Source of the DNA: Hydrogenophaga sp. PBL-H3
GTDB lineage: Bacteria; Pseudomonadota; Gammaproteobacteria; Burkholderiales; Burkholderiaceae_C
DNA length: 64,000 nucleotides
NCBI RefSeq assembly: GCF_010104355.1
Contig: NZ_CP044973.1
Coordinates: forward strand, 248,001-312,000
Reading direction: 5' to 3'
Below the pieces are notes generated by a model. The model had not been told where the DNA came from. It did no database searches and worked only from the letters and a program-made list of their open reading frames with translations. This document shows positions 54,101 through 62,596 of this stretch, one piece after another; within the stretch, counting starts at the first letter, position 1, and every line of letters starts with the position of its first letter. The translations under genes and the position numbers were made by a program.

Positions 54101-54682
54101 TACAACGTACTGGAGAAACTTCGCAGCGGCGAGCCATTGAGCGCCAAAGAAAAGGTGTTGCACGAGCACGCACTGATCGGCGTTCTCAGCAGTCTGCATG
54201 AAGAGATCGATCACGCAGTACTGGCAGCCTATGGCTGGAGCGACCTGACCCTGCCCACAGACACCGACAAGCTGCTTCAGCGTTTAGTGGAGCTCAACTC
54301 CAAGAGAACCACGGAAGAGGCCTCAGGCACTGTCCGTTGGTTGCGACCGGACTTCCAAAGCGACACAAAAGCAGAAGCGCAGTCATCCATGGAGATGGAT
54401 GAAGACACGGAAGGCGATGGCGCAGCGTCCAAAGGAGAACCCAACAGGCCGAGGGGCACTCTGGCCCAAGTTCCATGGCCTACCGGCTTGGCCGTCCAGA
54501 TTAAAGCGGTAGCAGATGCTTTGGCCGATGCAGGTGGCGCGTTGGATCTGGATACCCTCGCCCAGCGTTTCAACGGCCGGGGCCGCTGGCGGGAGCGTCT
54601 TCCCACCATCCTCGATGCCCTGGTTGCACTCGGGCGCGCCCTGCCGCACGATAACGGCGGATGGGTGGACTCAGGCCGGTAG
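51152..54682 (+). CDS. MmeI-like type IIG/IIL restriction-methylation enzyme
   Basis: 1176 residues in one chain. The nuclease site is GRIDCYRRGHFVLEAKK: with ATG 51152 as residue 1 this gives D70, E80 and K82, the same spacing that I recall for MmeI (D-x9-E-x-K). The AdoMet motif DPACGSANFLY is near residue 425; the usual Gly is replaced by Ala. The catalytic NPPF is near 587 (FIVGNPPFIGAGAMR), and a target-recognition region follows. Such enzymes methylate one strand and cut about 20 bases away. ATG 51152 is chosen over GTG 51128 by this residue agreement. Confidence 0.88.
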   Translation: MDQNNAIEKFIASWQGATASELSTAQSFVMGLCELLGVPKPHPSPEQDYMFERPVTFLHGDGSSSAGRIDCYRRGHFVLEAKKLKAGTHTKGFDDGLLRARSQGEGYARALPAAEGRPPFVLVVDVGTVIEIYAEFSRSGGSYVPFPDPRSHRIALADLARPEIRERLLRIWTDPDSLNPARVSAQVTREVSQHLASLARSLEKAGHPPQHVAGYLTRCLFSMFAEDVALLPQGAFLGLLQTHRKDPSGLQQMLRILWSDMDHGGFSATLVKPVLRFNGKLFKDASADGYSLHLTTAQIDLLIQAAQSNWREVEPAIFGTLLERALDPAERHALGAHYTPRAYVERLVLPTVMEPLRAEWANSQAAALLLAHEAAELEANAPVVKTKKDFVVLDRHSAAVRAKWREARQQVKDFHHRLCTVRVLDPACGSANFLYVTLEHLKRLEGEVLNQLDALGETQDALDLGKETVNLQQLLGIELNERAAALAELVLWIGYLQWHIRTFGNASVAEPVVHDYGNIENRDAVLSYDTKEPLVDANGVVVTRWDGETTKRHAVTGELVPDESAQIAQWRYINARPAAWPAAEFIVGNPPFIGAGAMRGALGDGYTEALREAWPQVPESADFVMHWWQRAASLVATGKAQRFGLITTNSLRQTFNRRVVQSALDGVSLLFAIPDHPWVDSTNGAAVRIAMTVGTAGSGEGRLLTVAEEISGEDGEVGVLLTEQLGLLHADLRVGANVAAAGSLRSNVNLSNRGVQLFGAGFIVTREEATVLGLGVVPGLEKHIREYRNGRDLTAKPRDVLVIDLYGLDADDVRKRFPLVYQRLSDRVKPTRDAKADTKDGAGYAKHWWLHGKPRQEMRRQLAGLPRYIATVETAKHRIFQFLDSSVLPDNKLVAIALSDAFHLGVLSSRIHGAWALAAGGWLGVGNDPVYVKSRCFEAFPFPGDDTGASPPLQQRIRDLAEQLDAHRKRQQAAHPDAMLTSTYNVLEKLRSGEPLSAKEKVLHEHALIGVLSSLHEEIDHAVLAAYGWSDLTLPTDTDKLLQRLVELNSKRTTEEASGTVRWLRPDFQSDTKAEAQSSMEMDEDTEGDGAASKGEPNRPRGTLAQVPWPTGLAVQIKAVADALADAGGALDLDTLAQRFNGRGRWRERLPTILDALVALGRALPHDNGGWVDSGR

Positions 54683-54738
54683 GCCTCCCTTGTGTTTCAG
54701 TGGTGGTGAGGTTGGCTGGCCAGCGGTATGCTGCCGGT

Positions 54739-55398
54739 GTGTGCAATCTCTACGGATCAACCCGCGAAGACGCCATCCAGAAATACTGGCGTCCGAGGAA
54801 CAGTGTCGCCTGGCCAGGGGGCTTTGTAGGCCCTCGCAAACCAGGGGCCTTCCTCAGGCGAGCCAACGACGATCCCAGCTACTCACGCGAACTGGTGATC
54901 GGGCGCTGGGGCCTCATCCCTTGGTTCTCCAAAACCGCAGACATCAAGTACGCCACCAACAACGCAAGGTCCGAGGAACTCGCACAGAAAGCCAGTTTTA
55001 AGCTGCCCTGGGCGCGCGGGCAGCGCTGCATCATCCCTGCCGACTGGTTCGATGAGCCCAATTGGGAAAGCGGCAAGAACGAATGGTGGCGCTTCAGGCG
55101 TGCGGATGGTGACCCTTGGGGACTTGCAGGTATTTGGGCCACGTGGACCGATAAAGCATCTGGTGAGATACATGAGAGCTACACCATGCTCACGGCCAAC
55201 GCAGACGCCCACCCATTGATGCGGCGGATGCACAAGCCAGACCCCAAGCTAGGACCGGATGATCAGGACAAGCGCAGCGTCATCTCCATCGAGCAGGCTG
55301 ACGTGGATCAGTGGCTGGCAGGCACGGTGAGTGAAGCGCTGAAACTTCTCAAGGTGCCGCCAGTTGAGATAATCGCAGCTGGACCTTCCTCGCGATAG
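54739..55398 (+). CDS. YedK/HMCES SOS response-associated peptidase family
   Basis: 219 residues. The family needs Cys at position 2; the GTG at 54739 followed by TGC gives MCNLYGS, which fixes the start although the frame opens upstream. Other family marks: NNARSEEL near 75, PADWFDEPNWE near 100, and MLTANADAHPLMRRMHKPDP near 152. These proteins crosslink to abasic sites in single-stranded DNA. The gene starts 57 bases after the restriction-methylation enzyme and may be read through from it. Confidence 0.9.
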   Translation: MCNLYGSTREDAIQKYWRPRNSVAWPGGFVGPRKPGAFLRRANDDPSYSRELVIGRWGLIPWFSKTADIKYATNNARSEELAQKASFKLPWARGQRCIIPADWFDEPNWESGKNEWWRFRRADGDPWGLAGIWATWTDKASGEIHESYTMLTANADAHPLMRRMHKPDPKLGPDDQDKRSVISIEQADVDQWLAGTVSEALKLLKVPPVEIIAAGPSSR

Positions 55399-55492
55399 GC
55401 GCGCATCGTCAGGCTCTGAAGTGCGGTCGAGACCCATCAACTGAACACATGCGAAGCTCGACGGCGACCAGGTCGATGCACTCGCGGGAACG

Positions 55493-57655
55493 TCACAGTT
55501 TCAGATAGGCCTCCCGCAAAATTGAAGCCACCTCCGCTACAGCGTAGACATCATTCAGGCCAAGGGACTGGTACCAGTCTGGGAGAGATACCCCATTTTC
55601 CCGGCCCTCCCAGGCCTTTCGAATTACCTCCTCTCGATCGACGTACCGGCACCGTAGATGCTTGGTGATGTGCGAGGCCTGCTCAATATCGTGGGGATGT
55701 CCTTGGGCTGGCTGCCAGTCTCCATGCGACGCGCGAAGGATTGCTCGCTTCAATTCGTCGCGTCGCTCTCGTTCGAACTCCGCTCTTGACCGCTCCCGCG
55801 CAAGTGCCTCTTCGACAGCTGCTCGCGCCCTCTCCTCCTCCATGCTCTTCTTATCGATCTCACGCTTTCTTTTCAGCGCATAACCTTCCGTGCCCACAAC
55901 GTTCCCGAGAAGATCGCCCATCTCGGGAAACATGGCGGCGATGACGGCGTCATAGATCGCCGGCCGCGCGAACTTCAGCTCACCACTTTCTACGCTGGTC
56001 CAGACCTGTGACCTGAGTTCGGCGATGGTCCCTTTTTGTTCGTCGGTCATTGGCGGCTGATAGACACGAGCTGCGATGAGCAAATGTGTGATGTACCTAC
56101 CCAGCGCACCCGCACTGCGCGCGCGCATGAGCAGGCTAAAAGTCGACCCATGCTTTTGGACCTGTCCCTCCGCCCGAATCTGCTCGATCATCCACACCAG
56201 TCCTCCGTGATCAAAAATCAAATCACTTGAGCTCGAAGCTGGGAGGCGTCGCAGAAGCACCTCAATCACTTCCGGCGGATGAAACGACTGATGTTGATGC
56301 GTCACCTGGGGATGGCGATACCAAGACGCGCGCAGAGCGGCAAGCAAGAACCGATGAGCCTCTGCGCCATCGACTCGCTCGATGGCTGCTATCCGCGTCG
56401 TCCGTTTCGTTTCCTTTTCGTTCGCCTCGCGAACGTGCCTGGAAAGTCGCTCGTTTGCTTCTTTGCTTGCGAGAAGGATCCGGGGGTGGTGGAGCCATCG
56501 AACAACGCCATCATGCAGAAGAAGGCTTGGCAACTCTGCCCGTGTCACGGTCCCGCTCCTTGAGAACCGAGAGGAATCAATCTCCAAGCAAGCGACGCCA
56601 CGATCAACAATTTTTTGCAGCTTGGCGGAATCCACTCTATGTGTGACTGCCACCTCAATCAACAGGCACTCAATGCTCAACTCACCGACAGGATCGACTG
56701 CGCGACAAACAACATCCGGGACAATGTCCCCCATTGCTGCTTCAAGTCGTACGCCTTGCAACTGCAGCGTCCGGGCGGGAAATTCGTATCCATCGGAGTG
56801 GGCTTTTCCCGATCCGTCCCGGGCTGAGAAGTTTTCTTCAACTGCGGGCACGTAAATCTGTCCGCTTGCTGCCAGTGCCTCCTTGAGTGCCCAGTGAAGA
56901 ACGCTCTCAGAGCGTTGCATTGTGGTCATCCCCTCCGGCATGCTGAGGTCTGCAGGCCATGTGTCCAGGGCGTTGTCGGCGGCGTCACGTGCATTCTGGA
57001 GCGCTTGCGCTGCAAGTGACTCATCATCCCAGTGTCGAACCCACCGAAGCCATGACCCGTCCAGTTGAACCTTGGCCAAGATCTGCTCCGGCGACCAGTT
57101 AGCGACATCTGGGTCGTCGACATCAACAGTGAGAACGCCATCCATCTCCATGTCCTGATCGACTCTTGTAGAACTTGAGAGTCGCAGACAAATCACCTTG
57201 CCGTCGGCAAGGGTCAAGCTCGCAGAGTGCGCGTCAATCCATTGTTTGCCAATGACCGCAGCGGTAAAAGATTGGCCTCCCGCGTATTGCTTGTACGCGG
57301 TACCTGAAATGCCTTGAACGAAGCCCACCGCGCGTGGCGCGGGAAGTGCAATTTCATCCCGGTCAAACAGCAGGTGAAGCGTGGCCAATCTCGCGACAGA
57401 CTGTTTACAACCTTCCCCCTGGGGGGTGTGGTGGTGCCGAAAGAAGGGGCGTGTGACCCCCTGTTTAAGGTAGTGGGCTGCGGCGTGCCCAACATTCACC
57501 GCCTGGACAACTGACCCACATCCAGGACAAAGGCAATTGCAAGCCAACCCTGTTTCACCTCTTCCGAGCATGACAACATGGACCGGCATCAGACTGTCCG
57601 CGCGGACAGCCCAGGCCATCACCTGTGCCGACGATGGAGAGTTTTCACAGTGCAT
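55493..57655 (-). CDS. CoiA-like protein with nuclease-like core, about 720 aa
   Basis: N-terminal zinc-ribbon-like part with CNCLCPGCGSVVQAVNVGHA and FFRHHHTPQG, as at the start of competence protein CoiA. A nuclease-like core follows in the middle (GDIVPDVVCRA ... LLIEVAVTHRVDSAKLQKI, near 310-350), consistent with PD-(D/E)xK residues. The C-terminal third is helical with a charged coiled coil near 620-660 (EEERARAAVEEALARERSRA). ATG 57655 is chosen; an ATG at 57619 is an alternative. Function on this element is unknown. Confidence 0.7.
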   Translation of the reverse strand: MHCENSPSSAQVMAWAVRADSLMPVHVVMLGRGETGLACNCLCPGCGSVVQAVNVGHAAAHYLKQGVTRPFFRHHHTPQGEGCKQSVARLATLHLLFDRDEIALPAPRAVGFVQGISGTAYKQYAGGQSFTAAVIGKQWIDAHSASLTLADGKVICLRLSSSTRVDQDMEMDGVLTVDVDDPDVANWSPEQILAKVQLDGSWLRWVRHWDDESLAAQALQNARDAADNALDTWPADLSMPEGMTTMQRSESVLHWALKEALAASGQIYVPAVEENFSARDGSGKAHSDGYEFPARTLQLQGVRLEAAMGDIVPDVVCRAVDPVGELSIECLLIEVAVTHRVDSAKLQKIVDRGVACLEIDSSRFSRSGTVTRAELPSLLLHDGVVRWLHHPRILLASKEANERLSRHVREANEKETKRTTRIAAIERVDGAEAHRFLLAALRASWYRHPQVTHQHQSFHPPEVIEVLLRRLPASSSSDLIFDHGGLVWMIEQIRAEGQVQKHGSTFSLLMRARSAGALGRYITHLLIAARVYQPPMTDEQKGTIAELRSQVWTSVESGELKFARPAIYDAVIAAMFPEMGDLLGNVVGTEGYALKRKREIDKKSMEEERARAAVEEALARERSRAEFERERRDELKRAILRASHGDWQPAQGHPHDIEQASHITKHLRCRYVDREEVIRKAWEGRENGVSLPDWYQSLGLNDVYAVAEVASILREAYLKL

Positions 57656-57858
57656 GCGCAAAGGGTGCTTTATCTCGACATCGTGGCTGCCGCCAGGGAT
57701 CGAGACACGGCTACATCAAGAAAGCCACCCCTTTCGCGGTGTACATTGCTGCGGTCACAACAACAGGCGGTGTAGACGGCTTTTCTGAAGCCGGTGCGGC
57801 AATGCATGGTGTTTGTGATCGTTATGTCTCGACAGAAACTACGCAAAGGGAACCAGAA

Positions 57859-58176
57859 GTGAGCTATCAAGCTGAAAAATTCGCTACGGCGCGGCGCGCG
57901 CTGATGTTGCCACACACCCGCGGGGAGCATGAGGCCATTGCCAATGCTTTTCACGAATGCAGCCTTGGTTTGCACAATATCGACAGCGCTCAGTTTGATG
58001 ACAATGCTCGTGCCTGGATTCAGGCGCTTGAGCGTTTCATGGATACGTCCGGTTATTCCGATTCAAGTGGTCAGGGCCTCTGGTCCATCAAAGCACAGGG
58101 CTTTACGGTTGACGACAAGCTCGAAATCTCGCGGATCATTGACGAATTGGCCGACTGGTTCGCAAGTCGCTCCTGA
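57859..58176 (+). CDS. small hypothetical protein, 105 aa
   Basis: Helical protein. GTG at 57859 (MSYQAEKFATARRALMLPH) with GGGAACC upstream is preferred; ATG at 57802 would add 19 residues. Contains ANAFHECSLGLHNID and IISRIIDELADWF-like helices. No known family, although the composition and length look like a conserved accessory protein. Confidence 0.6.
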   Translation: MSYQAEKFATARRALMLPHTRGEHEAIANAFHECSLGLHNIDSAQFDDNARAWIQALERFMDTSGYSDSSGQGLWSIKAQGFTVDDKLEISRIIDELADWFASRS

Positions 58177-58343
58177 AGGTTTCGTTGATCATCCTCGGGA
58201 GAAGCGTAGCCTCTTCTCCCGAGCATGCTTCAATAGACGACAGAGGTTCGTAGGCATCCGTTCGAGACGTCTGCTTCAACCTAGTCAGGGGGCGATAGCG
58301 GATTGTCCTAAACGAACTCAAGCACACCGTTGAAAGGTGAAAG

Positions 58344-58874
58344 TCAAACCTCCAGAGTGCAGGAGCTGCGGATGGCAATCCAGTTGCCATAAGGTTGGAG
58401 CGACTGGGGGCTCCGGTACATCACGTTCAACGGCGCGCGGTCGAAGGCAGGCCAGTCAAGTGCAGGGTCCAGCACCATCACCCCGTAAATACTTGTGCGT
58501 TCCGCGACCATCCAGTGCCAACCGGGTTTTGTCGACGGCACTTTGATGATTCCGACGCCGTCGAACGAGTCCCAGCCCTTCCAGCGCTGCATGGCGCAGC
58601 GCAGGCCCAGTTCGGCACCAATGGCCATCAACTGCCAGAAATTCGATGCGAATGGGCGGTGGCCGATCTGCTTCGCGCCCATGCCTCCCCGCACAAAAAG
58701 CGCACGAACTTCGCTGTAGGGCGCGCCGCTGACCATGGCGAGGCATGCGACTCCACACCCATAGGCGTCCTCCTGCAGCACCCACCTTGTTCGGCATCCA
58801 GAGGTGAAATGAAGTCCCTCCCCTTCTGCGAGTGTTCCCATTGCGCACGTGGAGCCGAGCAAGTCTTCTGTCAT
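58344..58874 (-). CDS. papain-like peptidase-fold protein (C39-like), 176 aa
   Basis: WVLQEDAYGCGVACLAMVSG near residue 31 matches the Q...C active-site block of C39-type peptidases, GWHWMVAE near 118 provides the His, and VLDPALDW provides an Asp. No signal peptide and no transporter domain, so it acts in the cytoplasm or is a degenerate fold. Context gives no substrate. Confidence 0.75.
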   Translation of the reverse strand: MTEDLLGSTCAMGTLAEGEGLHFTSGCRTRWVLQEDAYGCGVACLAMVSGAPYSEVRALFVRGGMGAKQIGHRPFASNFWQLMAIGAELGLRCAMQRWKGWDSFDGVGIIKVPSTKPGWHWMVAERTSIYGVMVLDPALDWPAFDRAPLNVMYRSPQSLQPYGNWIAIRSSCTLEV

Positions 58875-58920
58875 GGCCTGATGCGCCGGCGAGGGACATA
58901 CTCTAGGGCAGCGCGTGAAC

Positions 58921-59271
58921 TCAGGCAGGGACGCACTTCTTCTTGCCGACCAGCGACTTCATCTGGGCAGCCGTCGCCTGAGGTTTCAGGAACCCGAGGA
59001 CGTCAGGGTCCCGAGCAGAAAACTCCGATTCGGCATCGATCAGCATCACGGAATGCAAGCCATCTTCTGAATGTGGCACTGCGCCAGTGATGGTGAGCAG
59101 AAGGAACTTCTTTTTGTTGTGGCCCTTGCCGCAGTGTTTGATGACGTCAGCCTGCATGTCGGCAACAGCCTGATCGAAAGTGATCGTCTTCTGGGCCAAG
59201 GCGCCCGTTGAGAAGGTTGCGGTGAGCACAGCGGTGAGCGCCAAGGCGATGAGGCTGGTCGATTGTTTCAT
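58921..59271 (-). CDS. exported hypothetical protein, 116 aa
   Basis: ATG 59271 gives MKQSTSLIALALTAVLTATF followed by STGALAQ, a clear signal peptide. The mature part of about 90 residues has two Cys (KHCGKGH and KKKCVPA) that could form one disulphide. An upstream in-frame start would put 22 residues before the signal and is rejected. Unknown family. Confidence 0.75.
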   Translation of the reverse strand: MKQSTSLIALALTAVLTATFSTGALAQKTITFDQAVADMQADVIKHCGKGHNKKKFLLLTITGAVPHSEDGLHSVMLIDAESEFSARDPDVLGFLKPQATAAQMKSLVGKKKCVPA

Positions 59272-59463
59272 TGAGTTTGCGTAGAGGGGGATCGGTAGAT
59301 GGGATGCGCGTGCCGGTGGAGCAAATGGGCCGCTCAAACGGACGACTCAGCATCTCAAACAATTCGCCTGTGTCAAGGTGCCTCTACGCGTGCAAAACAA
59401 GGCGTAGAACACACCCAGGACTGGCCTTGAACTTTTGATCCTCGGTGGCAGACTGTGTGAAGA

Positions 59464-59985
59464 ATGCAGCACACACCGCTCAAGCACATGGCCACCTCCC
59501 TTCCTTCCCCCGCAAAATCGAAGCAACAACAGGCGAACTCCCGCGAAGGCTCACCGCGCCTAACCAAACGCTTTAAGCCGGTCACCGTTCAAGACATCAG
59601 ACAGGCAGGGCCAGACCACCAGGTGGTCTCCGTGTGCGGCGGCCGGGGCAGCTACCGAAAAACGCCCTGCCCGCCTTGTCCGTGGGTCCGGGAGAACGCA
59701 GGGGAGTTCCCTGCAGAGGCGTTCGTCCATTCGGCAGGCACCGCGTACGACATGAGCGACCGCAAGTTCGCTTGCCATGAGAGTGGAGCAACGCGGCCAG
59801 CAACGTGCGCTGGGTTCTTGCTCCGAGGTGCAGATCACAATCTGGCCGTTCGGCTCGCTCGTCTCCACGGAGCGTCCTTTCACGACGTAAAGGATGACGG
59901 CCGCGAGCTTTTCGACTCATACCGTGAGATGGCTGAGGCCAACGGTGTATCCCCCAGTGACCCTGCGCTGAAACACTGCCGCTGA
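59464..59985 (+). CDS. DUF6283-like protein, 173 aa
   Basis: Cys-rich core: YRKTPCPPCPWVRENAGEFP near residue 64, FACHESG near 102, and PATCAGFLLRG near 112, the pattern of DUF6283 phage/plasmid proteins, probably metal-binding. The first 45 residues are a disordered Ser/Gln/Lys lead. ATG at 59464 or 59488. Closed by a terminator. Confidence 0.75.
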   Translation: MQHTPLKHMATSLPSPAKSKQQQANSREGSPRLTKRFKPVTVQDIRQAGPDHQVVSVCGGRGSYRKTPCPPCPWVRENAGEFPAEAFVHSAGTAYDMSDRKFACHESGATRPATCAGFLLRGADHNLAVRLARLHGASFHDVKDDGRELFDSYREMAEANGVSPSDPALKHCR

Positions 59986-60010
59986 GGGACCAACCGGAAG
60001 CGCCAAAAAG

Positions 60011-60052
60011 AAAACCCCCTGCGCTCTCGCAAGCACAGGGGGTTTCCAAAAA
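60011..60052. terminator. intrinsic terminator between convergent genes
   Basis: AAACCCCCTG pairs with CAGGGGGTTT. A second hairpin GTGAC/GTCAC with a TTTTC loop follows at 60053-60069. It lies between the DUF6283-like gene and the GHKL ATPase gene. Confidence 0.8.
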
Positions 60053-60087
60053 AGTGACTTTTCGTCACGTTGCTCGTTGTGGCTCGC

Positions 60088-62067
60088 TCACGGCGAAACG
60101 ATGGCCACACCCACGCGGTAGTCACCATCGCGCTTGCCGCCGGTGCAAAGGCCTGGGCGTGCTGCAAAGCTGATCGCCCGGGTCATCTGATCGGCCGTCA
60201 CGGTGACACCCGACTGCTTCTTCAGTGCAGCGCAGATCGTTGCCATCATCGCGTCGTCCAGCGCCGCCACCTTGAGACCCGCTGCACGGTATTCATCGCC
60301 CCCATTGACGCTGCGCTGGGTGCCAGTCACGATGGTGATCTCACCCAGATTCTTGTCGCTGAGCTGCGGGTACTCGCTCACAAGGATCCGGCTGAGGATT
60401 GCGCTGGTGTGTGAATCCTCCAGCAAAGCAATCTTGTTGTCCCAGTCAAGGATCGCGTCCTTTTCGTACTCTTCGTTGAAGTGGTCGTACTCGTCAACGA
60501 AACTGGCCAACGCGTTCACGGGATGCGAATCGTAGTCATGAGACATCAACCAGCAGTCGAAGTCCCAATGCAGCACATTTTCAGGGTCCTCATTCGGTCC
60601 CAAGACCGGAGTGAAAAGCCATCCACTGTCCAGCTTCACGTTCAACGCGAGAGCATTGTCAGCCAGCGAGCGAATCTTCACCTCGCAGGAGGTTGCCATC
60701 CGAATGTCCGCAGTGCGGTCGCTCCAGGTGAAAGACTGCATGCGCTCGGACATCCCTTCCACGTTGACCTGGAACGTCATGTCGGTGTACCGGTGCGCGA
60801 TCGCGTTGATCCAATGGTCCTGGTGCACGTCATGTGAGTCCACGCAGTAGGTCTGAAGCTTCTGCATGACAGCAAGAGCTGTAGCCGCCCAGTGTTCATC
60901 GTCGACCGAAGTGCACACGTCCATCCAGACACCCTGTTCCAACTCGAGCAGCTGCTCGCGTGAGATCACAGTGTCCTTGTCGTGGTAGCTCAAGGTCGTG
61001 TGCACGTCGGCGCCGGCGTGGGGGATCCGAACCTCACTCACCGTTTGGAACAGTGTGCAGGGCACGAATGGCACGTCGTTGAACAGGTGCCGCACGCCAA
61101 AACGAGCAGCATCGTCCCAGTACGCCTTCACAAACTCACGAGGCGACAGTTCCCGCTTTTGGGCATGCAGGAAATCGACCACCAGGCTGTTGAATTTGGC
61201 GGTTATGGTTTTCATCTGCTCGTCGGAATTGAACAGATGCGTGCGATCCGGCATCTGCGCAGTGAACTGCGCACTGTCCAGGTGGACGATGTAGGGTGCC
61301 TCTGCTCCAGGAAAAGACAAGCGCTTTTGCTCGATGGGCAAACCCTGCAGGTACATGCGCACGTTGGTGTTGTGAGCGGGCTGAGCCAGCGTGGTGCCGC
61401 GGTGGATGCCTTGAATGCTCACCGGGCCCATGCCCGTCATCACCCACTTGCCGTCCTTGAGGTCCATCCGGTTCGGACGGGGCAGCAGTACGGTGTTGAA
61501 CACCACGTCCACCGGGAAACCGGCCACCAGTTCTTTGAGATTGCGCTCGAACTGATCGACTGAACCACTGACAGGCAGCAGCTTCTCGCTGACGTTGCAC
61601 AACTCGATCACCGTGGTGATTCCGTTGAGCGGTTGTTCCCCATGCTCGCGCACCCTCAGCTGGCGGCCTTCGATGATGTCTTCGCGGGTGAAGTCAAGCT
61701 GCTGCCCACGCGATGTGACCACCACGCGCTCGGCTGCGAAGACCACACTGAAGAAGCCCATGCCGAACGGCTTCTCCGTCAGTTGCACCTGTTCTGCCGT
61801 CCAGCCACTGGTGGCCAAGTCGAGCAGTTTGGCGAAGCTCTGGATGCCGATGCCGTTGTCAGAGATCGTCAGTTTGCGCGTTTTGGCATCGAGTTTGACA
61901 TCAATGGTCGTTGCCTCGGCCCGACGACCGTTCTGCAGCAGCTCACCAATCACGGAGAAGCTGGACGAAAACATGTGCTCCATGTTGCGCATGAAGGACC
62001 GCTCGTTGATCTGCGCACGCACCGTGTCGCCAGAGATCTGCTCGTTGTTTTTCAAAATGGTTTCCAT
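60088..62067 (-). CDS. GHKL (Hsp90/MutL-type) ATPase, 659 aa
   Basis: ATG 62067 (METILKNNEQISGD). ATP-binding Bergerat fold: GELLQNGRRA near residue 41 with the N-box Glu and Asn, ISDNGIGI near 68, and EKPFGMGFFSVVFAAERV near 98. The middle and C-terminal 450 residues are not like HtpG or MutL that I can recognise. Upstream frames to 62235 belong to the leader. The protein may be a stand-alone chaperone or defence-type ATPase; no partner gene is coupled to it. Confidence 0.8.
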   Translation of the reverse strand: METILKNNEQISGDTVRAQINERSFMRNMEHMFSSSFSVIGELLQNGRRAEATTIDVKLDAKTRKLTISDNGIGIQSFAKLLDLATSGWTAEQVQLTEKPFGMGFFSVVFAAERVVVTSRGQQLDFTREDIIEGRQLRVREHGEQPLNGITTVIELCNVSEKLLPVSGSVDQFERNLKELVAGFPVDVVFNTVLLPRPNRMDLKDGKWVMTGMGPVSIQGIHRGTTLAQPAHNTNVRMYLQGLPIEQKRLSFPGAEAPYIVHLDSAQFTAQMPDRTHLFNSDEQMKTITAKFNSLVVDFLHAQKRELSPREFVKAYWDDAARFGVRHLFNDVPFVPCTLFQTVSEVRIPHAGADVHTTLSYHDKDTVISREQLLELEQGVWMDVCTSVDDEHWAATALAVMQKLQTYCVDSHDVHQDHWINAIAHRYTDMTFQVNVEGMSERMQSFTWSDRTADIRMATSCEVKIRSLADNALALNVKLDSGWLFTPVLGPNEDPENVLHWDFDCWLMSHDYDSHPVNALASFVDEYDHFNEEYEKDAILDWDNKIALLEDSHTSAILSRILVSEYPQLSDKNLGEITIVTGTQRSVNGGDEYRAAGLKVAALDDAMMATICAALKKQSGVTVTADQMTRAISFAARPGLCTGGKRDGDYRVGVAIVSP

Positions 62068-62105
62068 GGGAGTCCTAAGAAAGAAAAGGACCGGAAACCA
62101 CGCGC

Positions 62106-62150
62106 CCCACCGGGAGAGGTTCCCGGTTGGGTTGAAGCCCGCGTTGGGGC
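62106..62150 (-). promoter_or_regulatory. structured 5' leader, two-stem type, minus strand
   Basis: Minus-strand order. Stem I: GCCC 62150-62147 with GGGC 62140-62137. Linker TTCAACCC. Stem II: outer CCC 62131-62129 with GGG 62108-62106, inner ACCGGGA 62127-62121 with TCCCGGT 62115-62109. Start codon at 62067. Confidence 0.65.
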
Positions 62151-62303
62151 AAAAAGTTGATGGCGACCGCGAGGCCGCGTTCTGGACATGCGCCCAAGAC
62201 GGATGAATGCTATCCGAGGCTCGTGTGCGCTGCAACGCGATCGGGCCTGTTGAGATTCCTATGGCGACCGGTGCAGGTCATCGCACTCTCACGCAGCTTG
62301 GCA

Positions 62304-62333
62304 AAAAAAAGCCAGGCGGCGGGGCGACCTGGC
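62304..62333 (-). terminator. terminator-like hairpin, minus strand
   Basis: Reading minus, GCCAGG and CCTGGC pair around an 11-base loop and are followed by eight T. No gene ends just before it, so it may end a small RNA or be a relic. Confidence 0.5.
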
Positions 62334-62538
62334 TGAATGGCGGCGTAGTGGTTATTGCCGACACCCAAGAGGAACTGGTACGACAAGCATCGTCGGTATC
62401 GCGACTGCTTGCCATTGCGCAACGTCCTAGAAACCGCTCAAAAGCCCGCAAGGCGTTTCGCGCCGTGAGCCCTTCCTTCTCATTGACCATTTCTTGAAAA
62501 AAAAGTTGCGTCATGGGTCGGAAACTGACCCACATGGC

Positions 62539-62579
62539 CTGACAGAACAGCCGCACCCTGTTGAAATGAAGTCACTTCA
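62539..62579 (+). promoter_or_regulatory. promoter with abutting palindrome
   Basis: CTGACA 62539-62544, 17-base spacer, TGAAAT 62562-62567, then the perfect palindrome TGAAG-TCA-CTTCA (62567-62579). It is the counterpart of the promoter and palindrome at 28950-28990. Confidence 0.6.
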
Positions 62580-62596
62580 GAGCTCGCTCTAAGCAG

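Larger units (their letters stand above)
62160..62590. other. intergenic region without a supported gene
   Basis: Between the GHKL leader and the promoter of the next gene. Contains the minus-strand terminator-like hairpin and a run of eight A before GTTGCG at about 62497. A 79-codon plus-strand frame from 62261 lacks a ribosome site and is not called. Confidence 0.5.

Noticed and set aside
60046..60062. AAAAAGTGACTTTT as another copy of the AAAGCAACTTT palindrome
   Set aside because: The centre differs and the sequence is better explained as a GTGAC/GTCAC hairpin next to a terminator.
62261..62497. 78-codon plus-strand frame
   Set aside because: No ribosome site, and it covers a terminator-like hairpin and a low-complexity A run.
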